From Urophycis tenuis (Eukaryota; Chordata; Actinopteri; Gadiformes; Phycidae), in assembly GCA_036785325.1 (NCBI GenBank), contig JAXIVH010000007.1, positions 11,109,219 through 11,173,218 of the forward strand: 64,000 bases of DNA, given 5' to 3'. The notes under the pieces are model-generated. The model did no database searches, had not been told where the DNA came from, and was given only the letters and a program-made list of their open reading frames with translations. Positions within the stretch are counted from its first letter, which is position 1. Every line of letters starts with the position of its first letter. Made by a program: the position numbers and the translations under genes. This document shows positions 1 to 9,369 of the stretch, one piece after another.

Positions 1-641
1 GACACCTAAGCTGCTGGCTGTCAACAAGACCCTCACTGCAGCCTGGTTGTCCCCGCGGCTTTGCGGTCGCATAGCCACTTATGCTTGCTCAGTTACTTTT
101 ACATTTATGGTTTAGTTGTATTTTTGTACATTGCTGTCAAGTTTAATTTGTTAATTGTTTTCTGCCTTTTTGTTTGAGTTGCAACCCTCATTAATATTAT
201 TTCCCTGTTTCAGTGTCGGAGGCCGGTGGTGGTGGCGGTGACTGGTGGTGGTGTCCCCCCCCCTCGTTTGGTGTGCTGTGCCCTCCTGGTTAAGGTTACT
301 CGTGTGTGTGTGTGTGTGGGTGACCCCTTTTTCTTATTTTATTAGTTATTTTGGGTGAACCACTCCCCGTCCACTAATACTTGTTCCCCCGGTAGGCCTC
401 CGACCTGGACTAGTTTTTCCCCTCCCCGGTGTGAATGATACTGATTATGACTGTTCTTTTTTATAATTTGTAATAAAAGATATACGTTTATACCTGGAAC
501 CACGTCTCAAGCCTGTGAATAGAACGAACCAGCGTGTCTACTCTCTGGGTGAAATTCCCAGGGTGGCGTTGTCGTGCAAGCTTTAGCGTTCTTCAAAGTA
601 TATCTGACATCGGGTAGAAAGTTACCCTCCCCCTCGCCACA
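1..641 (+). repeat. 5' LTR (partial) of the integrase-less Gypsy
   Basis: This is the direct copy of 4956-5595. It holds a GT microsatellite near 301-318 and an AATAAA-type signal near 471-476. It ends ...CCACA at 641. A TGG trinucleotide at 646-648 begins a plausible primer-binding site five bases past the LTR edge; the tRNA was not identified. Confidence 0.8.
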
Positions 642-931
642 AACTTGGCATTGTCGGCAGGATCTTCTATTCTTTCTAAACGGCTGAGACGTGTGTTCCT
701 TGGTTTAGTTGTTTTTTTTTTTTTTTTTGCTGTATTCTTATTGTGTGTTCCTTTTTTGTTTTTTTCCTTTCTTTTTTTGGGGTATCCCGGTTAGTGAGAC
801 AGACAAAGCAGCAGTGTTTCCTGGGGACTCCCTTTTGAGCGTTTTGGTGAGGTAATTACTACAGTGAACCTCTTGTGGTGCTGTTTCACCACAGTGATTA
901 TTTCTTGTAGTGTTGTGACCTCGCAGTAATC

Positions 932-1978
932 ATGGAGCAAGAAGTGCAGGAGCTTAGAGAGTTGATTGCACAGTTGACTGCTGATAATGAGCGGTTGCGG
1001 CAGGGACAGGCTAGCTCTAGTGCTCAACCATCTACTTCTGCAGCGCCCCTGGCTGCCCCTTCCACCTCTAGTCTTCCTGTAGCAGAGAGACTAATTTTTG
1101 TGCCTAGAGATAGGAAGTGTCCCATCTTTAGGGGAAGGACAGGTATAGGGCTGGGTGAGTGGATGGAGGAGGTGCAGGCATGTATGAGGGCTCGGCGGCT
1201 CTCGCTGTCGGATCAAGCATTTTTACTATTTGACCACCTAGAAGGAGAGGCCAGGGACGAGATTAAGTATCGCTCTGATGCAGAGAGGGGGGACCCTGCT
1301 AGTATACTTGCCGTTCTAAGAGAGCTGTATGGGTGCACGGAGTCATATGTTGCCCTACAAGCGGCGTTCTTTGCTCGGAAGCAGCAGGAGAGCGAGACTC
1401 TTTTAGAGTTCTCTCTCTCACTGATCGGTCTAATGGAGAGGGTGAAGCAATGCGCGCCTGCCGCGATGCCAAATGCTGAGGCCCTCCTTCGAGACCAGTT
1501 TGTGGAGCACGTCCTGGATAGTTCTTTGCGTCGTGAGTTAAAGCAATTTGTGCGTCGTCAGCTTAACTCCACTTTGCTTGATGTTAGGGCAGACGCTATC
1601 CGATGGGAGCGGGAAGGTCTACCCAGTGGTGGGCGTAATCGCAGTCAATCCCTCCCTTTAGTATATGGTGTCCAGTATGGTGTTCATGGTGGCCCTCAGG
1701 CCGAGGGTTCAGTGTCTGAGATGAGTCAGATGCGAGAGATGTTGTCACGTCAGCAGAAGCAGCTTGATCAGCTTGTGGCCAGCGTTGCCCAGCTACAGAA
1801 CTTTCAACGGGACTATCGTCCACCTCGTACTGGTCCTGTAATTTGCAGGCGTTGTAACCAGCCTGGACATTTTGCACGAGAGTGTCGAGTACGTGTCAAT
1901 ACTTACCCCCAGGTGCCCCCACAACCCCCTTCAAATGCTAATCATCAGACCCGTTCCGCTTCTGTGTCGGAAAACTAG
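932..1978 (+). CDS. gag: Gypsy Gag polyprotein with CCHC zinc knuckle
   Basis: Intact 348-residue structural protein that would package the element RNA in cytoplasmic particles. The first ATG at 932 opens a heptad-rich N-terminus (residues 1-25, likely coiled coil). A Ser/Ala/Pro linker follows (27-50), then a retrotransposon Gag core (about 60-240) with the usual helical capsid-like composition. One CX2CX4HX4C zinc knuckle sits at residues 305-318 and a short basic/polar tail follows. Pol starts 26 bases after the stop in another frame, so Gag and Pol are probably linked by frameshifting or reinitiation. No inactivating lesion is visible. Confidence 0.85.
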   Translation: MEQEVQELRELIAQLTADNERLRQGQASSSAQPSTSAAPLAAPSTSSLPVAERLIFVPRDRKCPIFRGRTGIGLGEWMEEVQACMRARRLSLSDQAFLLFDHLEGEARDEIKYRSDAERGDPASILAVLRELYGCTESYVALQAAFFARKQQESETLLEFSLSLIGLMERVKQCAPAAMPNAEALLRDQFVEHVLDSSLRRELKQFVRRQLNSTLLDVRADAIRWEREGLPSGGRNRSQSLPLVYGVQYGVHGGPQAEGSVSEMSQMREMLSRQQKQLDQLVASVAQLQNFQRDYRPPRTGPVICRRCNQPGHFARECRVRVNTYPQVPPQPPSNANHQTRSASVSEN

Positions 1979-2004
1979 AGCCCACCGAACTGCAGAGCCA
2001 CAGT

Positions 2005-4434
2005 TTGGGTGGGGCCGCCACTGGTTCACAGGCTACTTTAAGTAGCATGGATGCTTCTGAGCTGATTTCATCTTGTCCCCATTTAGCTGTGGACATGGGT
2101 GGGGTGAAGGTTCCCTGTTTGGTGGATACTGGGTCCATGGTGTCCACAATTTCTGAGAGCTTCTTCCATCAGCATTTTGAGCCCTGGGGCCAGGAGCGCC
2201 TCCACTCTTGCCATTGGCTGGAGCTTAGAGCCGCCAATGGTCTGGAAATCCCTTTCCTCGGCTACTTTGAGCTTGATGTGCAACTTTGTGGTAAGCAGAT
2301 GCCTCGTTGTGGCATCTTGGTTGTGAGGGACCTCCCTGGGGGGGTGCTTGTTTCGGTACCCGGTGTTTTAGGGATGAATGTCATCCGAAAATGCTACAGC
2401 GAGCTTTTTGTGCAGCATGGTGCAGCCTTATTTGCTCAGCCTTGTGTCTCTGGGGGCCCTACGCAAGTCCTTGTGGCACTGCAAAAGTGTCATCATGCTA
2501 GCCTTCAAACCCCTCGGGACCATCCTGGTTTGGCAAAGGTCAGGGGTAAGAAGACCTGGAGGATTCCTGGGGGCGTTACCAAGGTTGTAGCGGCCACTTG
2601 TTCTCAGCAGTATTCTAGTTCTACTGTGCTGTTTGAACCCTCGGACTCTGGCTTGCCTGAAGGGTTGCTTGTTTCCCCCGCCTTGGTGCGAGTAACCAGG
2701 GGCACGGTCTACATACCTATTCTGAACGTTGGCTCCACTGATGTGGTATTGCACCCCCACACTGCTGTTGGTATGCTTGACTTTGTAAATGTTGTCAGCC
2801 TTCCTTCTGGGGTCACTGAAGTGCCCTTAGTGGTGGCCACGGTGTCTTCTCAGACTGCTCCCCCTAGTGTTCAGCATCAGTTAGACGACCTGGATTTGTC
2901 ATCTTTGTCTGGTGAGCATCAGTGTCAGGTGAGGTTCTTACTCGGGCAGTACACCCCGGTTTTCTCAGCCTACGAGGGAGACTTGGGATGCACCAACCTC
3001 ATTTCCCATGACATCCCCTTGGTTGATGATATCCCAGTCAGGCAGCGCTACAGGCGTATCCCACCCTCTGAATATGAGGTAGTGAAGGAACACATCAACC
3101 AGTTGTTGTCATCACAGATCATTCAGGAGAGTAGCAGCCCCTACGCGTCTCCGATCGTGTTGGTGAGGAAAAGGGATGGTAGTATCCGCATGTGCGTCGA
3201 CTACAGACAGCTAAACAGCAAGACCAGAAGAGATGCGTTCCCTCTACCACGAATAGAGGAGTCTCTAGATGCCCTGTCTGGGGCTTGCTGGTTCTCCACG
3301 CTAGACCTGGCCAGCGGCTACAACCAGGTGCCCGTCACTGAGGCGGATAGGCCCAAGACTGCCTTCTGTACACCCTTTGGCTTGTTCGAGTGGAACCGAA
3401 TGCCTTTCGGGCTCTGTAACGCCCCCAGCACCTTCCAGCGGTTAATGCAGCGCATCTTTGGAGACCAACAGTGCCAGTCCTTATTGTTATATCTGGATGA
3501 CATTGTTGTGTTCTCTTCCTCTGTGGAGCAACATCTGGAGCGACTGAAGGTGGTGCTGGGGCGACTTCAGCATGAGGGCCTGAAGGCCAAGCTAAGCAAA
3601 TGCTCCTTCTTTCAGAAGGAGGTACGATACTTGGGCCATGTGATCTCTGGTGACGGTGTTTCCACAGACCCTGGCAAAATTGATTCAGTAGCTAAGTGGC
3701 CAGTTCCCACCACTGCCTCAGAGGTGCGTTCTTTTCTGGGTTTTGCTAGTTACTACCGTCGCTTTGTGGAGGGCTTTGCCAAGCTAGCGGCTCCGCTACA
3801 TCGGGTGGCATCGGAGGGCGGTGGTGCTAAAACTAGACGGAAACCAGGTCATGGGGTTTGTTGGGATTGGACTGATGAGTGCCAACAAAGTTTTGACAAC
3901 CTGAAAGCTAAGCTTACCACTGCACCAGTGTTGGCTTACGCTGACTTTTCCCTCCCGTTTATCTTGGAGGTTGACGCAAGTTATGGTGGCTTGGGGGCTG
4001 TCCTTTCTCAAATACAGGCAGGAAAGGTGAGGCCGATAGCCTATGCTAGTCGGTGTCTCAGCCCCACCGAAAGAAACACAGCAAATTACAGCTCGATGAA
4101 ACTTGAATTCTTGGCCCTTAAGTGGGCCATGACAGAGAAGTTCAGAGAGTATTTGCTGGGGAATAAGTGTATTGTGTACACCGATAACAATCCCCTAAGC
4201 CATCTGTCTTCTGCCAAGCTGGCTGCCACCGAACAGAGGTGGGCTGCTCAGTTGGCCTCATTCGACTTTGAACTGAAGTACCGGTCAGGGCGGAGTAACA
4301 GGAATGCAGATGCTCTCTCCCGTCAGCATCCACCTGCCCCCTCTGACTTGGAAGCAATGCTTCCCGGTACCGCCCTACCTAAACCTCTGCAGCAAGCATT
4401 GGGTCAAAGGGCGACTGAGGTGGTGCCTATATAA
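2005..4434 (+). CDS. pol: Gypsy Pol: protease, reverse transcriptase, RNase H; no integrase
   Basis: Open 809-residue Pol. An aspartic protease DTG lies at residues 41-43. The RT spans about residues 340-570 and has LDLASGYNQ and the YLDD catalytic box (Tyr496, Asp498, Asp499). RNase H begins near residue 645 with the EVDAS acid at 657, and the domain closes with DALSR near 771. Gypsy Pol normally continues for another 400 or more residues with an HHCC zinc finger and a DDE integrase. Here a 38-residue tail and a TAA end the frame and LTR sequence follows. RT and RNase H look undamaged, so the loss of integrase appears to be a discrete deletion rather than general decay. The RNase H end resembles that of the antisense element at 58284-60667. 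Confidence 0.88.
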   Translation: MGGAATGSQATLSSMDASELISSCPHLAVDMGGVKVPCLVDTGSMVSTISESFFHQHFEPWGQERLHSCHWLELRAANGLEIPFLGYFELDVQLCGKQMPRCGILVVRDLPGGVLVSVPGVLGMNVIRKCYSELFVQHGAALFAQPCVSGGPTQVLVALQKCHHASLQTPRDHPGLAKVRGKKTWRIPGGVTKVVAATCSQQYSSSTVLFEPSDSGLPEGLLVSPALVRVTRGTVYIPILNVGSTDVVLHPHTAVGMLDFVNVVSLPSGVTEVPLVVATVSSQTAPPSVQHQLDDLDLSSLSGEHQCQVRFLLGQYTPVFSAYEGDLGCTNLISHDIPLVDDIPVRQRYRRIPPSEYEVVKEHINQLLSSQIIQESSSPYASPIVLVRKRDGSIRMCVDYRQLNSKTRRDAFPLPRIEESLDALSGACWFSTLDLASGYNQVPVTEADRPKTAFCTPFGLFEWNRMPFGLCNAPSTFQRLMQRIFGDQQCQSLLLYLDDIVVFSSSVEQHLERLKVVLGRLQHEGLKAKLSKCSFFQKEVRYLGHVISGDGVSTDPGKIDSVAKWPVPTTASEVRSFLGFASYYRRFVEGFAKLAAPLHRVASEGGGAKTRRKPGHGVCWDWTDECQQSFDNLKAKLTTAPVLAYADFSLPFILEVDASYGGLGAVLSQIQAGKVRPIAYASRCLSPTERNTANYSSMKLEFLALKWAMTEKFREYLLGNKCIVYTDNNPLSHLSSAKLAATEQRWAAQLASFDFELKYRSGRSNRNADALSRQHPPAPSDLEAMLPGTALPKPLQQALGQRATEVVPI

Positions 4435-5595
4435 GTGTGTGCGCCGCTACTTCTGCTGAAGGTATGTTTGTCTCTCCCGCAACCATCTAATTTATCAGTT
4501 TAATTGAATAAGCGCTAATTATGTTTTGATCAGGTGGAATCGCTGCCGGACCGCTGCTGCTTTGTCTAAACCCTTCTGATAGCTCGCCTTCCGCTTTTGC
4601 CTGCTTGCTGTACCGTCTGCTTGGCTGCCGCTTGCCTGCTTGCTGTACCGTCTGCTTGGCTCCCGCTTGCCTGCTTGCTGCACCGTCTGCTTGGCTGCTG
4701 CTTGCCTGCTGCTTGCCTGCTTGCTGTACCTGCTTCTGCGTTGCTGCTGCTCTGCTGCGGCTGCGCCGCTGTGTTGCCTGTCGTTGTGACGGCGGCCTCC
4801 TCCAACCGGACAACTAAGCTGCTGCTGTACCGTCTGCTCGGCTGCTGCTTGCCTGCTGCTTGCCTGCTTGCTGTACCTGCTGCTGCGTTGCTGCTGCTCT
4901 GCTGCGGCTGCGCCGCTGTGTTGCCTGTCGTTGTGACGGCGGCCTTCTCCAACCGGACACCTAAGCTGCTGGCTGTCAACAAGACCCTCACTGCAGCCTG
5001 GTTGTCCCCGCGGCTTTGCGGTCGCATAGCCACTTATGCTTGCTCAGTTACTTTTACATTTATGGTTTAGTTGTATTTTTGTACATTGCTGTCAAGTTTA
5101 ATTTGTTAATTGTTTTCTGCCTTTTTGTTTGAGTTGCAACCCTCATTAATATTATTTCCCTGTTTCAGTGTCGGAGGCCGGTGGTGGTGGCGGTGACTGG
5201 TGGTGGTGTCCCCCCCCTCGTTTGGTGTGCTGTGCCCTCCTGGTTAAGGTTACTCGTGTGTGTGTGTGTGTGGGTGACCCCTTTTTCTTATTTTATTAGT
5301 TATTTTGGGTGAACCACTCCCCGTCCACTAATACTTGTTCCCCCGGTAGGCCTCCGACCTGGACTAGTTTTTCCCCTCCCCGGTGTGAATGATATTGATT
5401 ATGACTGTTCTTTTTTATAATTTGTAATAAAAGAAATACGTTTATACCTGGAACCACGTCTCAAGCCTGTGAATAGAACGAACCAGCGTGTCTACTCTCT
5501 GGGTGAAATTCCCAGGGTGGCGTTGTCGTGCAAGCTTTAGCGTTCTTCAAAGTATATCTGACATCGGGTAGAAAGTTACCCTCCCCCTCGCCACA
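4427..5595 (+). repeat. 3' LTR region with CTGCTTG-rich minisatellite
   Basis: 4956-5595 is proven LTR by its match to 1-641. 4435-4955 lies upstream of it and is probably also LTR, since a TATATAA sits at 4427-4433. 4596-4930 is a CTG/CTT-rich tandem array; two long copies share CCTGCTTGCTGTACC blocks about 130 bp apart. Long ORFs on both strands across this array are repeat artefacts. Confidence 0.7.
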
Positions 5596-5760
5596 TCTGC
5601 GTTGTGAGTTTTGGGACGTCGGGAGCCGTCCCTTGAGGGGGGGGATTCTGTCACGGTCTGTCCCCGCCCACTCCAGTACTCCATTCATCTGCCTTCATGG
5701 CTGTGCCAAATCAGGTAATTAGTGGAGGCTACAAATTAGCCCTAAATATAAATAAAGCCC
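5596..5760 (+). mobile_element. 3' end of another Gypsy element (polypurine tract and LTR start)
   Basis: Directly after the LTR edge comes GTCGGGAGCCGTCCC, a purine run TTGAGGGGGGG, and a TGTCACGG start at 5649. This is the usual internal-end/polypurine/LTR-start arrangement of teleost Gypsy elements. Only about 100 bp of that LTR remains (AATAAA near 5750). The integrase-less element therefore either landed in, or recombined with, a related element. Confidence 0.4.
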
Positions 5761-8000
5761 CTATATGAATAACAAAAAAAATACTACTATTTGTGTGATC
5801 ATTCACAATGGAGTCGGAAGAGGAGCAGCAGAGGACGTAGAGCTGGAGCCCCAACAGGCAGATCAGAGCCAGGGCAAGAATGCGTTTTTATCTTGGAAAT
5901 TCAAACAGCATTTCACATTAAAGAAATAGAATGGAGAAAGGAATATAACTGTGCAGTGCAACCTCTGCTTGACAGCAACCAACCTCCTTTCAGAATCCAA
6001 AGGCTCTGCCTCCAACCTGAAGAAGTAAAGGAAGTTATTTTTTTAATTAGCCAGGGATATTCCTCTGCTGTAGTTATGATGGTCACCTTGCTATTTTATA
6101 GTTGTATCTACCTGCTTAGTTGACATGTGTGGCGGCGCGAGCAATGGGGAAGGGATGAAACAAAACCAACAGGGAAAGTATTTACGAAATAATAATGTCC
6201 GACAACGCCACCTCGGAATGGCATCCAAGGAACAGATTTAATGGTTAGCTACCAGGCAGCTATCAGGCAGCAAGGTTCGTTATATTAATGTGGCATGGAG
6301 ACGTGGTTCCGTTTTGGAAATATACAAATTTATTTAACAAGACTATTTTCTTAAAACACCAAGTCACTCATACCAGGAGGGGGGGAGCTGGATCAGGGCT
6401 GAGGCTTACTGGGGGGGATGAGGGGAGGCCAAAGCTGAGTGAGGGGATCCCAGGGAACAGAGGAGCACCTGGACCACCTGTGCAAATCACAACCACGCAG
6501 TACAGGGGGACAAATCAGGGGTGCTCGATACACACAAACACACACACGCACACAGAAGGGTAACCGCCACTAGGGACACCAGGACCACCACTTGCAGCTC
6601 TCAGCACCTGAAAAGGGACACGATAAAACAATGAGTGGAACTCAATTATCAAAGAAAGAAAAGAAAGAAAACAATAACCAATAATATCCTGACCTCTAGA
6701 TTGGCAGCAACTAGATTACAATGAATGAAGACGACACAAGCTACCAATGCCAGAGGGTTCAGGTAAACAAAATTGACATAATCTACAGCACATAAACAAC
6801 CAACATAAACAATCTAAACATAACCCAAAACAACAATCACTCAAAAAAAACAATAACCGATACCAAAACAAAAAACGAAGAAACAAATAAACAGACAAAC
6901 AGTAACCCAGTTAAACAGTCGATCAATTAGGTCAACCACCGTATAACTAAACCCATATACCAAACAAATATTTGAAACTGTGGCCCCCACAGTCCGATGA
7001 ATTATGTAATGCGGAGGAATGAAAGTCCGAATGGGACCCCGTTAGCCCCAAAGCCGCACTAGTTCGTGCCACCGACTTTCAAGGCCCTTCAAGGCCGGAC
7101 ACGCAGCCGGACTTGTGATCAGCTGTTGGACAGCCCCAAAGAGCAGCGCCCACAGCCCGATGAAGCACAACCGGACAGCACCACCAGAGTGACGGGCTAG
7201 ACTGGACAGCAGCGACAGTCAAAGCAGTCAAAGCAGCAGGGCCTCTTAGAGCTGCCCAAAAACAAACAAACAATTATAGTCTATAACATTGTTTTATAGA
7301 TGCATTCAACTGGCCATCATAAAAGTGTACATACCGATAGGTGAGTCTACGGATGCTCAGAGGGGGAGCTTTACGCTTTCATCCGGCGCCCGGCATAGGA
7401 GGGGACACGCGGCGCTACCTAATAAAAGCAAGGCTGCTTATAATGCACAAAGCAAACGCCTAAAAGAAATCACAGCAATGCGATGGTGAAGCTACCGCTA
7501 ACTTACCTGCTCGTGTGAGCACGGACTGAGGCGACCAGGAAGGCTTACGGTCCACTAATACCCTACTAATAACAGCTGAGGAAATAAAGAAACTGAAACT
7601 TTTGCATAAACATGCCCTTATAGTCTTTGTTCCTCTACAGCAAATTATAATATAGTGCACTTTCAGGGAGACTTGGGCCTAACACATTCAGCAAGTTGGA
7701 ACAGAAGAACACACCTGAATAGGCCTGTTTCATCAGCAAGATTTGATGCCGCATTCCTACACTTATAAAATGCACTTCAATGTGGAGGTAATCCAAGTAT
7801 TCAGAATACATTACTCAGATTGAGTAATGTAACAGAGTATATTACACGTTACATTGTTGGGCATGCATTCTGTATTCTGTAACTGGATACATTTATACAT
7901 TTAGTATGCTTTTAAAAGTATGCAACACTGTGTGTCAGTTTGTGGTAACAGACAAGGATGTCAGTTGCCTTCTGTCATTTCTGTGATGAACATTGAGGTT
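5761..8000. other. Intergenic DNA with antisense LTR-like remnant
   Basis: There is no convincing gene. 6190-6660 holds an antisense LTR-like stretch: the complement of 6193-6209 resembles the GGTGGCGTTGTCG segment of the LTR at 5516-5529, and it has AC-rich and poly-A-like runs. 6655-6680 is an AAAG-type simple repeat. 6840-6900 is A-rich. The open frame at 5791-6123 has no recognisable domain. Nothing else is recognised up to the promoter unit of V1. Confidence 0.4.
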
Positions 8001-8035
8001 GAGATGCTCTAACATGACTGATAAAGAGGAGGCCC

Positions 8036-8067
8036 AGTGATGTCACTGTCCTCATCAGAGTATAAAT
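8036..8067 (+). promoter_or_regulatory. V1 promoter: TCR-type decamer and TATA-like box
   Basis: AGTGATGTCA at 8036-8045 matches the conserved TCR V promoter decamer AGTGAYRTCA, a CRE/ATF-like site known mainly from V-beta promoters. TATAAAT follows at 8061-8067, about 36 bp before the leader ATG. The same block recurs at 12479 and 51379. Confidence 0.6.
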
Positions 8068-8102
8068 GATCTTCCTCTCTCTCTTTCCCTCCCACTGTAA
8101 AC

Positions 8103-8541
8103 ATGGAACACTGGCTGACTAACATCCTGGTTCTCACTCTCTGGCTGGGTAACTCTTTAAAGACTCTTGTTGATTCTCCTCTCATCATTGATCTCAGTTG
8201 GTTCATTCATTAATCTACATCTTCTGTTATTCCCCAGAGTGTAAAGGCGAAGACAGAGTGATCCAGTCCAGAGAAGATGTCATTGTTGCTGAAGGAACCA
8301 CAGTTAGTCTTGGCTGTTCATTTGAGACAACTGACGCAAGTCCATATTTGTTCTGGTACAAAAAAGAGCTCAATGACTTCCCCAGATTCATGCTACGACG
8401 CTTTACTTTTGGTGAAGGAGATAATGCTGCAGAGTTCCACAAAGACAGATTTGATGCCAAAATCCAAAACACATCAGTTCCTCTGAGGATCCAGAACCTG
8501 CAGCTCTCAGATTCTGCTCTGTACTACTGTGCTCTGAGGCC
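8103..8541 (+). CDS. V1: TCR alpha/delta-type V segment, intact
   Basis: Germline V gene for a T-cell receptor variable domain at the lymphocyte surface. The leader exon is 8103-8148 (signal peptide starting MEHWLTNILVLTLWL), with donor GT at 8149 and phase 1. The V exon runs 8238-8541 after the acceptor AG at 8236-8237. Splicing one codon later would give an immediate stop, which fixes this acceptor. The V domain has the first Cys in LGCSF, the core Trp in LFWYKK, and the DSALYYCAL motif before the second Cys. The frame is open throughout, and CDR3-proximal codons run into the heptamer at 8542. The alpha/delta assignment rests on motif style and the long-spacer signal; an exact subgroup cannot be given. 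Confidence 0.85.
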
Positions 8542-8579
8542 CACAGTGACAGGAAACACAGACTCCCTGTACAAAAACC
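8542..8579 (+). promoter_or_regulatory. V1 recombination signal (heptamer, 22-nt spacer, nonamer)
   Basis: CACAGTG at 8542-8548, a 22-nt spacer, and ACAAAAACC at 8571-8579. This is the long-spacer (two-turn) type expected for RAG-mediated joining of a V segment. Confidence 0.85.
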
Positions 8580-8589
8580 TGCTGAGCAC

Positions 8590-9020
8590 TAAGCAGACTT
8601 CCGCATCTTCGTCATACGTCAATAGTGACATTTATTGGCTCTCTGCTCTACACTGTGAAAGCTTGTTTTTCAGTCCTCTGTACCGCACCATGTTGAGGTA
8701 TCATGACCATACCCTACTGAGACAGAGTTACTCAAGATCATCTAGTTGGACGACATCATCTAAGGAACCGCCAACAGCTCCCTAAACCACGATAGAATGT
8801 AGAAATGACTGACCAACGTAACACATTTCATCAACACATTATACACTTGGAGGACATTTCCTCTTACAACTGTACAATATAATAACTCAGCCATTTTTCT
8901 CTTCAAGAACGTTTGACCTTCCTCTTCTAGGAAGGTCTTTGACATGAAATATACCAAAATCCACGTTGAAGTTTGGAATCTTGAACTAGAAAAGAAAACC
9001 TTTCCTGCACATCTGGTCCA
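8590..9020. repeat. V1 downstream flank shared with V4 and V7 flanks
   Basis: 8700-8850 is closely repeated at 52690-52861 (after V7). 8860 onward is repeated from 39875 (before V4). This is duplicated unit DNA of the V array with no gene of its own. Confidence 0.65.
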
Positions 9021-9192
9021 TTTAGTGATGTAATGTTGAGATCTGTCCTCCTCCTCTAGGGGGCAGTATTAACCCAGAGGTGGAGGACTATTGCTTTGAC
9101 ATGTTTGACCTTTGTTTCATCAACAACTTTCACTGTGAAGAGAACACAAGCAGCAGATATCTTTCCCCAGTTGTTTCAACCCTGCTGTAGAG

Positions 9193-9235
9193 ATGGAACG
9201 CTGGCTGTGGATTATTATTGCTGCACTTTTACCTG
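9193..9235 (+). pseudogene. V2: orphan V leader exon, V exon deleted
   Basis: A 43-nt leader (MERWLWIIIAALLP, then one base of a split Gly codon) with donor GT at 9236 is almost identical to the V4 leader at 40193, and its upstream DNA matches too (8860-9192 with 39875-40192). About 40 bp into the intron the sequence switches to DNA that lies just 3' of a V recombination signal: 9270-9350 matches 42075-42140 after V5. The V exon is therefore missing and the leader is dead. A decamer-like AGTGATGTAA is at 9024-9033. Confidence 0.75.
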
Positions 9236-9369
9236 GTAAAACTACAATTGTATATCATACATGATGTTTAGTTGAAAAACCTCACAAGGAACTTGAAGAG
9301 CATTTGTCATTGCCTTCAACTGTGATTCAGGGAAGGGACATCTGGAGAGGTGAATTCCCCAAGAGTCGA

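Larger units (their letters stand above)
1..5595 (+). mobile_element. Gypsy-type LTR retrotransposon lacking integrase (5' end outside window)
   Basis: Bases 1-641 recur at 4956-5595 with about three differences (one C-run length change, two substitutions near 438/5393 and 482/5436). These are therefore the two LTRs of one young insertion, and the window opens inside the 5' LTR. Both copies end in CA (641 and 5595). Between them lie an open gag (932-1978) and an open pol (2005-4434) carrying protease, RT and RNase H. Pol stops right after the RNase H tail, and the 3' LTR region begins with no integrase in any frame. The upstream edge of the 3' LTR cannot be fixed because the matching part of the 5' LTR is outside the window. 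A TATATAA at 4427-4433 suggests that U3 already overlaps the pol end. The element probably needs an integrase supplied in trans, or it lost its own recently. Confidence 0.85.

Noticed and set aside
4597..5070. 157-codon Cys/Leu-rich ORF
   Set aside because: It translates a CTGCTTG tandem array inside the LTR; several frames on both strands are open for the same reason.
5791..6123. 110-codon ORF after the Gypsy
   Set aside because: No recognisable domain, no homologous copy in the window, mixed composition of a chance frame.
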